The position numbers and the translations under genes were made by a program. A stretch of 60,778 nt of DNA from a virus. This document shows positions 48,508 to 57,846 of the stretch, piece by piece. The DNA lies in the IMG/VR virus record IMGVR_UViG_3300005529_000041, positions 1 through 60,778 of that record, one strand, 5' to 3'. Position 1 is the first letter of the stretch. Each line of letters opens with the position of its first letter. The notes below the pieces were generated by a model. The model was given only the letters and a program-made list of their open reading frames with translations. It made no database searches and was not told where the DNA came from.

Positions 48508-49328
48508 TGGCGCAGGACGCAACACCGACAACGCCGACGACGGCCGCCGACGTTGCCAACGCCAAGAACAGGAACCTCAGCCTATCGCAGGTCGCTCAAT
48601 CGCTGAGCACGGGGAATACGTCAGTCGTTGCCGCGCTGACTGCGATAGCGACGGCCGTCACGCAAAAGCTTCTGGGAGGTGTGGTCGGTACTTCGGCTAA
48701 CCGGCTGCTGCGCACCAAGACGGTCAGCAGCGGCAGCTCAGCAGGCTCGGTTCAGAATTCGCCCATCACTTGCGATGATTCCGGCAACATGTCCGGTGTC
48801 GGCAACGTCGTTTTCAACAACGGCAGCGGGATCGAGACCGACACCACGGCGGGACATACCGCCCTCGTCAGGGCCTACAATACCAACACGACAGCCTATG
48901 TCACTGGACTCACGGCAACTGCGGGCAACCCGCCGACATTCGATCTCAACTCGACGACGACTATCGGCAGCGTCGGCGTTGCCACCCTCAACACCAACAC
49001 CTGGAACCAGCAGCAAGGCTTCGCAACCGCAACCCTGACGGATGCGGCGACCATCTCCTGGAACCTGCAGACACAGCAGACAGCCAAGGTGACATTGGGC
49101 GGCAACAGAACGCTTGGCGCTCCTACCAATATGGTGGACGGCTTCACCTACATTCTTCGTGTGATCCAGGACGGAACGGGCAGCAGGACGCTGGCCTACA
49201 ATGCCGTGTTCAAATGGCCCGGAGGCGCCACGCCGACGCTGAGCACGGCCGCCAATGCCATCGATATCCTGACCTTCGTCAGCGACGGGACGAATATGTA
49301 TGGCGTGGCGCAGAAGGCTTTTGCCTGA
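48507..49328 (+). CDS. Virion fibre-like protein, 273 aa
   Basis: ATG 48507 in TGATG. The sequence TTAADVANAKNRNLSLSQVA is helical, and the rest is beta-rich (ATLTDAATISWNLQTQQTAK, then VTLGGNRTLGAPTNMVDGFT), a pattern of phage tip or fibre domains. Role inferred from context. Confidence 0.6.
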   Translation: MAQDATPTTPTTAADVANAKNRNLSLSQVAQSLSTGNTSVVAALTAIATAVTQKLLGGVVGTSANRLLRTKTVSSGSSAGSVQNSPITCDDSGNMSGVGNVVFNNGSGIETDTTAGHTALVRAYNTNTTAYVTGLTATAGNPPTFDLNSTTTIGSVGVATLNTNTWNQQQGFATATLTDAATISWNLQTQQTAKVTLGGNRTLGAPTNMVDGFTYILRVIQDGTGSRTLAYNAVFKWPGGATPTLSTAANAIDILTFVSDGTNMYGVAQKAFA

Positions 49329-49993
49329 TGCTGACATTTCCCAACACGCTCTACTCGGGCGGAGCGACGCGGACCTTCATCGGCTTCGCCACAGCGCAAG
49401 TGGGATCAGGCCCGGCCTATACATTCTCTGGCGTGACAGCGGCGCAGGCCGGATATCTGGTGCTCACCATCAATGGGGATTTCAATTCGAGCGGGCGCAC
49501 GCTATCCACAGTTACAGTCGGCGGTAATAGTGCAACATTACATGTCAATCAGCATGGCGATCAAACTTTAGGTACATCGATCGCGGCCGTTGCTGGCATT
49601 GCTGTTGGCGCTGGCGCCACGGGCAATATTGTCATCACCTTTTCCAATACCATGACAGGCGCATCATACGCCGCTTACCTACTGACGAGTCTTTCCAGCA
49701 ATACTCCTACGGCGACAGCTGGCAATGCGACAGTAGGGGCTGGAGGCGCGACTAGCATATCAACCTCCATCAACATCCCCGCCAATGGCGTTCTGATCGC
49801 CACAGCATCATGCGTGCAAACTTCTATCAGCTTGTCGGGGGCGACTTCGGATGGAACTCAAGTCGTCAATGGCATCTACCAATTCATTACCGGTTCTGAT
49901 CAGCAAATGAATGCCGAAACCGGGCGCTCCGTGTCGTCGAGCAAAGGTGGCGCGGCGTCATCTTACGCCATTGCTGCTGCGGCTTGGCACTGA
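49328..49993 (+). CDS. Structural protein, 221 aa
   Basis: ATG 49328 in TGATG. A beta-sandwich-like protein (LTFPNTLYSGGATRTFIGFA, AAQAGYLVLTINGDFNSSGR). Comparatively many A/T third positions in its middle part. Probably a fibre or decoration. Confidence 0.6.
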   Translation: MLTFPNTLYSGGATRTFIGFATAQVGSGPAYTFSGVTAAQAGYLVLTINGDFNSSGRTLSTVTVGGNSATLHVNQHGDQTLGTSIAAVAGIAVGAGATGNIVITFSNTMTGASYAAYLLTSLSSNTPTATAGNATVGAGGATSISTSINIPANGVLIATASCVQTSISLSGATSDGTQVVNGIYQFITGSDQQMNAETGRSVSSSKGGAASSYAIAAAAWH

Positions 49994-50008
49994 GAAGGAA
50001 GCATAAGC

Positions 50009-52036
50009 ATGCCTCTCATGAAGGGCAAGAGCCGCGAGGCCGTGTCATCCAACATAAAAACTGAGATGGCCGCTGGGAAGCCGCAGAAGCAAGCCGTGGC
50101 CATCGCCATGGATGTGGCGCGGCGCAATGCGTTTGCCGATGGCGGCGGGGTGAGCGACTACATCCCAGGTGCAGTGAAGGATTGGTGGTCTGGTCAGGGC
50201 GATGAGATGCGCCGACAGATGGCGCTCTCGCTGCCGGAGCGCCTAGGTGAAAACGTGAGCAAGGCTGGCACTTTCGGTGCCGAGATGACCGGAGTTCCCT
50301 CGATTTATCGAGCTGGCAAAGCCGCATCTCAAGGAGACTACGGGAGCGCAGCAATGGAAGTTGCGCCGCTGGCGCTTCCTCCAGTTTTTCGCGCCATTCC
50401 AAAGCCGGTGAAAACGATCGGAGCTGCTGGTCTGATCGGCGCCATACTTGGGCGTGATACGGAGGCGCAGCAGTCTCCGGCGGACGCGCGGAACGCGGAA
50501 ATTGCAAAGCTGCAGGCAGAAATAGCCAAGCATCAGTCGAGCATCGCGCAGACGATCAAGGACATTGGCGCGGCCAAATTCAGAGGTGTCGGCGAAGAGG
50601 CTGGCATGGCCCGGCAGAAGGCATTGGAGGAAGCCACTCGGCCATACAATGATGCCATTTCGCAAGCTCAAAAGCGCATCGCAGAGTTGCGGGCCCAGGG
50701 CGATGAGGCCCAAAACCGTCTCACGCGCGCAGAAGAGATGGCAAATCGTGCGCGGAAAGAAGAATTGGCACGCGGCAAGCCGTTCAATCAAACGCCAGTC
50801 GGCGAACAATGGGAGAAGGCAGGGCCTCTTGCTCCTGCTGCGGTGGGGCTCGGCACGGCGCTTATTGGCAGGTTAGGTCACGGTCCCAAGGTTGGGCTTT
50901 TGAAGCCTTTCCTCGAGGGGACTGCCGCTGGTGCGCTTTCGGCCAATATTCCAACTGGATGGGATGCATTCTTTTCGCCCGTGCGCAATCCAGAACGCAA
51001 GGCATGGGATGCCTACGCCGAAGAGCTGAAGCTTGCCCAGCACCCGCGTGCGCAAGAGTTTCTGGACTATGCAAAAACGAAAGACGAATACAACCCAACG
51101 CGGCGAGAAGCGCAGAAAGAGTTTTTTGATCCTGTGAAGGCCGCTGAGCGAATGGGGTTTGGCGCTGGAGAGGGCGCCACAGGAGCCGGACTTGGATTGG
51201 CTGGAGCTGTTGGTGGCGAACGGCTAGTGCAAGGCCTCAAGTCTCTTTACGGAAACCTACGAGGAGGGCCCAGAGGGCCGTTGCCACAACCCCCATCACC
51301 GGGAGGACCGGGGCCGCTGGGTTCTGCGGGAACAGCAATGGCGGAACCAACGCCGCTATCAGCATCAACAGAAAGCAGATTGCCTTTTCCCAGTCCAGCG
51401 GGCGTTCCCGAACTTCCGGCGCCACGTCAATTGCCCGCTCCCGAAGCTCTGCCCAGTTCACAGGCTGCATCGCCAATCCCCGAAGTGGTGATCCTAAAGA
51501 AAGGCAAGTCCGGCAAAACCCTACACGACAAGGGTAAATTTTCAAGCGAGAAGACCATCCGCGAACGGTACGGCAAGCAGCCACAGAACGAACCCGAAAC
51601 ACCGGAGAAAAGCTTCGGTGGCCGGATCGTCAGCCGCTACGCCGATGGCGGTTCTGTGGGCGGCGGCACTGGTCTTCTCCATAGCGACGTACCTGGCCGC
51701 ACCGATCATCTGCCTCTCAGCGTAAAGTCCGGGGCCTACATCGTTCCGGCCGACATCGTGTCAGCCCTCGGCGAAGGGAACACGCTGGCCGGATCGAAAG
51801 AGCTCGACCGCATGCTCGGCACCGGCCGTCCGCGTGATCCCAAAAGCTTCGCCAGTGGCGGCGACGTGCCGATCCTGGCGGCGGGCGGTGAATATCATGT
51901 CGAGCCCGAGGACGTTGCCCGTCTCGGCGGCGGCGACATGAGACACGGGCATGCCGTTCTGGACGCTCTGGTAAAGCAGGTCAGGTCCGGAGCCATCAAG
52001 CGGCTCAGGTCTCTGCCTGGGCCGGCAAAAGGCTAG
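50009..52036 (+). CDS. Large internal or ejection-module protein, 675 aa
   Basis: The N-terminal motif MPLMKGKSREAVSSNIKTEM with KPQKQAVAIAMDVARR is a small domain common at the start of phage proteins. ADGGGVSDYIPG, RYADGGSVGGGTG and SFASGGDVP are copies of the shared A-D-G-G motif. A coiled coil lies near residues 155-255, a Pro-rich linker follows, and the C-terminal domain reads LPLSVKSGAYIVPADIVSAL with GGEYHVEPEDVARLGGGDMR. Probably packaged in the head. Confidence 0.65.
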   Translation: MPLMKGKSREAVSSNIKTEMAAGKPQKQAVAIAMDVARRNAFADGGGVSDYIPGAVKDWWSGQGDEMRRQMALSLPERLGENVSKAGTFGAEMTGVPSIYRAGKAASQGDYGSAAMEVAPLALPPVFRAIPKPVKTIGAAGLIGAILGRDTEAQQSPADARNAEIAKLQAEIAKHQSSIAQTIKDIGAAKFRGVGEEAGMARQKALEEATRPYNDAISQAQKRIAELRAQGDEAQNRLTRAEEMANRARKEELARGKPFNQTPVGEQWEKAGPLAPAAVGLGTALIGRLGHGPKVGLLKPFLEGTAAGALSANIPTGWDAFFSPVRNPERKAWDAYAEELKLAQHPRAQEFLDYAKTKDEYNPTRREAQKEFFDPVKAAERMGFGAGEGATGAGLGLAGAVGGERLVQGLKSLYGNLRGGPRGPLPQPPSPGGPGPLGSAGTAMAEPTPLSASTESRLPFPSPAGVPELPAPRQLPAPEALPSSQAASPIPEVVILKKGKSGKTLHDKGKFSSEKTIRERYGKQPQNEPETPEKSFGGRIVSRYADGGSVGGGTGLLHSDVPGRTDHLPLSVKSGAYIVPADIVSALGEGNTLAGSKELDRMLGTGRPRDPKSFASGGDVPILAAGGEYHVEPEDVARLGGGDMRHGHAVLDALVKQVRSGAIKRLRSLPGPAKG

Positions 52037-52042
52037 TCATCC

Positions 52043-52549
52043 TTGGAAACGCGCGTGCGCCTCGCCGTCCCATCGGACGAAGACGAACTGATGGAGATGT
52101 ACCGCTCCCGCCATGCCGAAGTCGGGATGGCGAATGTCGACCTTGATGAAGAGCGCGTCAGGCATGCCTTGCGCCGTGGTCTGTGCCTGCAGAAGGGCAA
52201 TGACGGCACCTACGCTGGGTACCCGCTGCCAGCCTGGATCGGCGCCATTGGCGGTCCAGGCTGCATCGAAGGCGCTGCCTACGTGGCCCTTGAGCTGCCG
52301 TGGGATAGCTCGCACCCGATCCTTGTCGAGCGCTGGAATTACGTGCTTCCAGCCTATCGCAAGTCGTCCAACAGCCAGGAATTGATCGCGTTCTCGAAAG
52401 GCATGGCCGATGCCCTGCAAATTTATCCGCTGATCATGACATCGACGGATAGAGAGGCGGCCAAGTGGCGGATTTACACCCGCAAGATGGGGGCGCCGGT
52501 CGGCGCCACCTTCGTCTATGGAGGCGAGGCGCGTCATGGGCATATTTGA
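52043..52549 (+). CDS. GNAT-like acetyltransferase
   Basis: A 168-residue protein with a TTG start at 52043; GTG 52055 is an alternative. VRLAVPSDEDELMEMYRSRH is a GNAT strand-helix start and STDREAAKWRIYTRKMGAPV is the usual end. The acetyl-CoA loop (Q/R-x-x-G-x-G/A) is not clear. It lies among ejection genes and overlaps the next by 14 bp. The target is unknown. Confidence 0.6.
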   Translation: METRVRLAVPSDEDELMEMYRSRHAEVGMANVDLDEERVRHALRRGLCLQKGNDGTYAGYPLPAWIGAIGGPGCIEGAAYVALELPWDSSHPILVERWNYVLPAYRKSSNSQELIAFSKGMADALQIYPLIMTSTDREAAKWRIYTRKMGAPVGATFVYGGEARHGHI

Positions 52550-54317
52550 CATGCTGGGCAGCGTGTTCGGGGATCGCAAGGACACCACGACCAGCGGCCA
52601 ACAGAGCGGGCAGAGCACAAACACCGGCTATGCCAACGTCTGGAATCTGCCAGGTGTCCAGAGCTATTTCGGCAACCTGCTCAACCAGTTCGGGCAGACA
52701 CCGCAGTTCAACCAGTATCAGCTCGGGGCCGCCAATAGCCAGGCTGGAGCGGGCGCTAACCTCAATCCTGGCTTTTCGGCGGCGAGCACCATCGCCGGCC
52801 AGGGCATCAACCCGAGTTCGATCAGCGCCTTCATGAGCCCGTACACGCAAAGCGTGGTGGACGCGACCCAGAAGCAGTTCGACACGCAGAATGCCCTCCA
52901 GAACGCCCAGAATAGCGCCTACGCGGCCAAGGCGGGAGCGCTGACGGGTACGGGTGCCCAGAACCTTCGCGCCCAAACGCAGCTCGCCCAGCAGACCGCG
53001 CAGGCCCCTGTGATCGCCGGGCTCTACAATCAGGGCTACAACAATGCGGCCAACCTTGCGGGGCAATCTGCGGGGCTGCAACTGCAGGGTGCAAACACGC
53101 TTGGCGGCCTGACGGGGGCGCTGACGGGAGCCAATACTGCTGGCTTCGGCTTCGGCAATACCCTGTTCCAGACGCCCTACAATCTCGCCTCGCAGGGCGC
53201 GAGCACCATTGCCGGCTTTGGTGGACTGGGCGGCCAGACCCAGCAGGGAGCGTTCTCAGGTCAGCAGACCGGCACGCAGAACACCACTGCTTACAACCCT
53301 GGCGGCATCTTCGGAGGTTTGCTCGGCGGGGCGATCAAAGGGCTGCCGATGCTGTTCGCGGATGGCGGGCAGGTTCCGTCGCGCAGTTCGATGCCAGTGC
53401 ATCCGAAGCTCGAGCGGATGCTGGGCAAGCTGGAGCCCGTCCTTCACACCATGAAGCGCGCCCTGCGCAATGGCGGAGAGGTCAAGGGATACGACGATGG
53501 CGGCTGGGTGACGACGGTTACACCGGAGCCGACACCATCGTTCACGGACAAGCTCAGCAATGCTTTCGATGCCTTCGGCCAGGGCTACCGCCAATTCAAT
53601 CCGTCGCCCCAACAGCAAGGGCAACCGCAGCAGCCGCAGGGAAGTAGCGGCGACCTACTGAGCCAAAGAATGCAGGACTTGGCGCAGGGGCTGCGCAACA
53701 TTCGCGGCTATGACGACGGCGGAACAGTGGACAGCGGCAGCAACCTGCTTGGCTCCGTTCGCGACTACTTCGCCGACCCCAAACGCCAACAGCTCGGGAG
53801 CTATCTTGCCAGCATGCACGGCAGCCCGTTCGCGTCTTCAGAGGCAAATGCTTTGGCGCAACGGCAGGCCGATCTTGAGGCGGCACGGATGCTCGGTTCC
53901 CTGAATGGGCAGCCGACGCTTGAGGCGCGACGCCTTGCTCAGGAAGGCCAGCTTGCCACAGGTGCACTCAATGGCGTTCCGACCATCGCCGCCAAGCAAT
54001 ATGAACTTTCGGCCGCCAAGAACCCTGCACAGATCAAAGCGCTGGAAGCGCAGAGCGCAGAAGAGCAAATCCGCATCAAGGCAATCGAGCAGGCCAATGC
54101 TCTCTACCAGCAGCGCCTCAAGTCCATTGATGATATGGAGTCCCTTGAGCTCACTCCTGGAACGAACCGCGCTTTCTATGAACAGCAACGCGCAAACTTG
54201 GCGGCCTCTCATCAAGCGGAGCTGGACCGCTTGAGTTCTGGGGGCGCGTCGCGTCCAACGGCACCGCCCTCAGGTGTGCGCATGTGGAATCCAAACCTTC
54301 CCAACGGAGGGCTGTGA
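52536..54317 (+). CDS. Internal virion / ejection protein, 593 aa
   Basis: ATG 52536 (GGAGGCGAGG upstream). The first half is a Gln/Asn/Ala/Gly-rich helical repeat (NALQNAQNSAYAAKAGALTG), as in podovirus DNA-ejection proteins. A hydrophobic Gly-rich segment (GGIFGGLLGGAIKGLPMLFA) could insert in membranes. LFADGGQVPS, GGEVKGYDDGGWV and GYDDGGTVDS carry the shared motif. The last third is coiled coil. Confidence 0.7.
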   Translation: MGIFDMLGSVFGDRKDTTTSGQQSGQSTNTGYANVWNLPGVQSYFGNLLNQFGQTPQFNQYQLGAANSQAGAGANLNPGFSAASTIAGQGINPSSISAFMSPYTQSVVDATQKQFDTQNALQNAQNSAYAAKAGALTGTGAQNLRAQTQLAQQTAQAPVIAGLYNQGYNNAANLAGQSAGLQLQGANTLGGLTGALTGANTAGFGFGNTLFQTPYNLASQGASTIAGFGGLGGQTQQGAFSGQQTGTQNTTAYNPGGIFGGLLGGAIKGLPMLFADGGQVPSRSSMPVHPKLERMLGKLEPVLHTMKRALRNGGEVKGYDDGGWVTTVTPEPTPSFTDKLSNAFDAFGQGYRQFNPSPQQQGQPQQPQGSSGDLLSQRMQDLAQGLRNIRGYDDGGTVDSGSNLLGSVRDYFADPKRQQLGSYLASMHGSPFASSEANALAQRQADLEAARMLGSLNGQPTLEARRLAQEGQLATGALNGVPTIAAKQYELSAAKNPAQIKALEAQSAEEQIRIKAIEQANALYQQRLKSIDDMESLELTPGTNRAFYEQQRANLAASHQAELDRLSSGGASRPTAPPSGVRMWNPNLPNGGL

Positions 54318-54320
54318 GTC

Positions 54321-55238
54321 ATGGCCGACGAGCAGGTCATTCAGGATCCGGCTGGGGGCATCCATCGCTTTCCTGCGGAATGGACGCCAGCGCAAATCCA
54401 TGAGGAAATGACGCAGCGTTGGAATGATGCTCACCGCGGCGCTCAGCTTGTGCCCGGTCAATCAACGCAACCTCCCGGCACGCGCCCCGGCGGCTTCCAA
54501 CCACAGACCACGGCGCCGGAGGCCAGCATGGCGCCACTATCTCCGGAGGCCGAGCGCGCCAAGCGCATCATGATGCTGAAGACCATGCAGGGCGACAGAG
54601 CCGGCGTCATGGGAGCCACCAATCTCCTGCATTCGGAGCCGACCTACGTTCACCAGCAGGAGCAGTCGAAGAAATTGGGAGACTTGGCTGCCGAGCAGGC
54701 GGTGCGGCAGAGCGCTGGCAAGGCAATTCTTCCCGGAGTGGATGCGCTCCGATACATGATAGATCAGGCCTCAAAAGAGGATTGGGCTAACGCTGCGGGC
54801 GCCTACAATACAACGAAGATGCCGGCTCGTTCCGAGGTGCCTTTGTCATGGGGTGCTTGGAATGCTCCGGAAATGACGCCCACACAGGCGCGAGCGTCTT
54901 TCGGCTATTCTTGGGATAATCCAGCGAATCAAAGAGCATGGAACCTGCAGAACAATCTTGAGCATTTGATCGGCGCCCTTACGGATCAATATGTGTCTGC
55001 CGCTGGAAAAGGAATTGCCGGATCGGATGCGCGCATGGAGCTGTTCCGCGATCTGATGGGAGCCGTAAAGCGCGCTTCTACGCAACAGGAGGCCAAGGGG
55101 ATTCTCGATACTGCCGAAAATTCCATCCGTGATATGTTCAGGCTCCCAGCGCGCGTGCGCAATGATGAGGACTATAAACATCTTCCATCTGGCCGGGAGT
55201 TCGAAGGGCCTGACGGCAGGCTGCGGAGAAAGCCGTAA
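54321..55238 (+). CDS. Ejection-module protein, 305 aa
   Basis: The start EQVIQDPAGGIHRFPAEWTP with AQIHEEMTQRW resembles the short domain at the start of many phage internal proteins. The remainder is helical and Gln/Ala-rich. It shares a base with the next gene. Probably an internal head protein. Confidence 0.65.
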   Translation: MADEQVIQDPAGGIHRFPAEWTPAQIHEEMTQRWNDAHRGAQLVPGQSTQPPGTRPGGFQPQTTAPEASMAPLSPEAERAKRIMMLKTMQGDRAGVMGATNLLHSEPTYVHQQEQSKKLGDLAAEQAVRQSAGKAILPGVDALRYMIDQASKEDWANAAGAYNTTKMPARSEVPLSWGAWNAPEMTPTQARASFGYSWDNPANQRAWNLQNNLEHLIGALTDQYVSAAGKGIAGSDARMELFRDLMGAVKRASTQQEAKGILDTAENSIRDMFRLPARVRNDEDYKHLPSGREFEGPDGRLRRKP

Positions 55239-57682
55239 TGGCAGGCTGGGAAGACGCACCGATTGTCGAGTCGCCAAGTGGCGCTCCCAAGGCCGCATGG
55301 GAGCGCGCGCCTGTGACGGGCGGTGACAATCAGCCCATTCGGCAAGAGGCGGCGCCGCCTTCATCTCCAGATGCCGCAGGCCCGAGAAGAGCAACTTTGG
55401 AGTCGGCCTCGTCTGCTGGTCCCGGCGCCGCTCTGCAGGGTATGCACGACCTCGAAGCCGCAGCCCTGCAAGGCGTCAACCCGTATGCGACTTCCAAATA
55501 TTTCCCCTCCAGCCCAGAGATGAAGCCGCAGCTATTGGGCCACATAGAGGAATACGACTGGGGGCCAGGATACAGGATGGGAGACGCCAAGGATGGCGCT
55601 ATCCTGCGGGTCAATCCGCAGACGGATTTCATCGCGCGCAATCCTGATACGGGACGGCTCGCCGTCTACAGCCGGACGCCTCAAACGGATGAAAATCGTT
55701 TCGTTTCGGCATCGCGGCTCATCGCACCGAATCTTGCGGTGGGTCCAGTCACCAGTTCGATCCGCGCCATTCCCGAGGCAGCGCAGGTTGCTGCGCAGAC
55801 GTTGCCGCATAGCAGCGCGGCTCCGCCCGCAATCGTGGCGGGTGCGCGCACTCCGGGAATGGCTGGGACCGCCGCTGGCGCTCAGTTGGCCGCACAACGG
55901 GCTGCGGATGCCGCGCGAGACATTGAATCCTTTGAGCGTCTAGGAGTGCGCAAGCCGCCGATCGCCTTCAGTGAGGGCCCTGTTGCGGCGACAGGACAGA
56001 TGGTGTCGCGCATCCCTTATCTCGGCGCTCCAATCCATCGCTCGCTGACCGAAGCAGTAGCCGGAGCTGCCGAAGCAGCACGCAACATTTCAGGAGAGAT
56101 GGCGCCAGCCGCAAGCGCCGAGCGCGCTGGTCAAACGCTCCAGCAGGGATTGGACCGCTTCCGCACAGCGGGCGTGCGCGAACTCGAGCCGGGAGTGCTG
56201 TCGCAACAGGGCATCGAAGCGCGCGCTCCGGTTCAGCCGCGGCCGTTCATGTCTGCTGGAGCCTTGGAGCGGGCACAGCAGGCGGGACCGATTCGTGAAG
56301 AGCTAGGAGGAGGGTTCGCCCAGACCAACCGCAGCGTCCAGGTGCCAGCCGCCAGGCCACTGGATCAGACGCTCATGGCGCGGCGCGGCGCCGAGGACTT
56401 GAGCGACGCCGAACTTGCAAGGCTTATACGAGCCCCCGCCCAGGATACATCATTTGCCGCTCGATCCGAGGCTCTGTATGAAAAAGCGTGGCGCTCTGTT
56501 CCATCGTTTATGCGGATTGACGAAAGCGCCAATCCGACGCGCTTGGCAGCCACCAATACACGGGCGGCTCTCGGCCAAGTAGACAGAGCAATTGCCAACC
56601 AGATTGCAGGCCAAGGAACCATCAGCGGCGACCTTGCCGCACGCATTCGCAACCCGAGTGCGCATTTCAGCTTGGACGATCTGCGCGCCGTTCGCACCGA
56701 AGTTGGGCGAGCGTTGTCAAACTTCAGCCCTTATCAAGCAACCCTTGACCGAGGCCAGCTGCGTTCTCTTTATGCGGCGCTGTCTCGCGACATAGAAATC
56801 GGTCTGCAAGACATTGCCAACCGCGCATACTTGCGCACGCGCGTGAGCAACAACCGTCCGGACTACGTTGCGCCGGAAGTAGCGCTAAGGGCTGACCAGG
56901 CGTTGCGGGACTTTCGCACGGCAGATCGCTACTTCCGCCAAGGCATCGACCGCATGGATCGCTTTGCCAAGGTGGCGGGAATGGACAATCCCCAAGCGGC
57001 GGCAGGCATGCTCATGCGCTCTGCGCTGGACGGCACAAAAGGCAACATGGGGATGCTGCGCTCAGCCATGGCGGCGTTGCGGCCAGAGGAAAGAAGGCAA
57101 TTCTCGGCCTTGATGCTGGACGAGATGGGCAAGCCTACACCTAGCGCGCGCGGCATTGTCGAGCAGGTAGGATTCTCGCCAACGTCATTCATGACGCGCT
57201 GGAACCGGCTTGATCCCGGCGCCAAAGAATTGCTGTTTGGTGGAGAATTCCGGCAGGCAATGGATGATCTTACTCGCGTCGCCAGCCGACTTTCCAACCA
57301 GGAAGCACTTGCCAACACTTCCCGCTCCGGCACGGACATCATCAATTTTCTAATGATGGCTGGCGGGGGCGCCCTGTTCATGAGCAAGCAATTCGGCGCT
57401 CTTGCGGCGCTTGCGGGGCCGACTGCTGCCTTTTCGTTCTTGATGTCACGTCCTGCCTATGTCCGCTGGATCGCTCAGTATGCGCGTCTACGCGCCGCGA
57501 CTTTGCGGGCTCCGGTAAGCGATGCGGCGCCTAGAGCCTTGGTCCTCGTCAACCAGCTCCATCGGATGGCGCTGAAGGACCCGTCGTTGCTTCCAGCCTA
57601 TCGGGCTGTGGCGGCGGAACACGGGATCGGCGAAAGCCGCGAGGAGAAGAAGTCCGTAGAAGGTCAGCCCAGGCTCCACTAG
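55238..57682 (+). CDS. Large internal core / ejection protein, 814 aa
   Basis: Disordered Pro/Ala-rich N-terminus (GWEDAPIVESPSGAPKAAWE), a long helical body, and a hydrophobic hairpin near residues 708-742 (INFLMMAGGGALFMSKQFGA, then ALAGPTAAFSFLM) that may cross the host membrane. Such proteins are ejected with DNA and form a channel. It is the last and largest of the module. No lytic domain is seen. Confidence 0.7.
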   Translation: MAGWEDAPIVESPSGAPKAAWERAPVTGGDNQPIRQEAAPPSSPDAAGPRRATLESASSAGPGAALQGMHDLEAAALQGVNPYATSKYFPSSPEMKPQLLGHIEEYDWGPGYRMGDAKDGAILRVNPQTDFIARNPDTGRLAVYSRTPQTDENRFVSASRLIAPNLAVGPVTSSIRAIPEAAQVAAQTLPHSSAAPPAIVAGARTPGMAGTAAGAQLAAQRAADAARDIESFERLGVRKPPIAFSEGPVAATGQMVSRIPYLGAPIHRSLTEAVAGAAEAARNISGEMAPAASAERAGQTLQQGLDRFRTAGVRELEPGVLSQQGIEARAPVQPRPFMSAGALERAQQAGPIREELGGGFAQTNRSVQVPAARPLDQTLMARRGAEDLSDAELARLIRAPAQDTSFAARSEALYEKAWRSVPSFMRIDESANPTRLAATNTRAALGQVDRAIANQIAGQGTISGDLAARIRNPSAHFSLDDLRAVRTEVGRALSNFSPYQATLDRGQLRSLYAALSRDIEIGLQDIANRAYLRTRVSNNRPDYVAPEVALRADQALRDFRTADRYFRQGIDRMDRFAKVAGMDNPQAAAGMLMRSALDGTKGNMGMLRSAMAALRPEERRQFSALMLDEMGKPTPSARGIVEQVGFSPTSFMTRWNRLDPGAKELLFGGEFRQAMDDLTRVASRLSNQEALANTSRSGTDIINFLMMAGGGALFMSKQFGALAALAGPTAAFSFLMSRPAYVRWIAQYARLRAATLRAPVSDAAPRALVLVNQLHRMALKDPSLLPAYRAVAAEHGIGESREEKKSVEGQPRLH

Positions 57683-57777
57683 TGCAGCGATGAAAAGAAC
57701 GCAGCGTGTTGTGTTCTTCAGCATGATGTCGCTCGCCTAGTCGTCGAAGAAACTCCTAACCTAGCGCCATCTCCCTT
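57683..57777. other. Gap before the lysis cassette
   Basis: About 95 bp. No clear promoter or terminator; short hairpin potential only. Confidence 0.3.
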
Positions 57778-57846
57778 GTGAAGCGAGACATCATTCTCGG
57801 CCTTCTCGGAGGGCTGGCGGTAGCTATCGGCTGGTTCACGCTATGA
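57778..57846 (+). CDS. 22-aa hydrophobic peptide before the endolysin
   Basis: GTG 57778 opens VKRDIILGLLGGLAVAIGWF plus two residues: one membrane helix with a basic N-terminus. Its stop overlaps the endolysin ATG (ATGA), so it would be translated just before it. It is small for a holin; a holin partner, pinholin or leader is possible. Confidence 0.45.
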   Translation: MKRDIILGLLGGLAVAIGWFTL

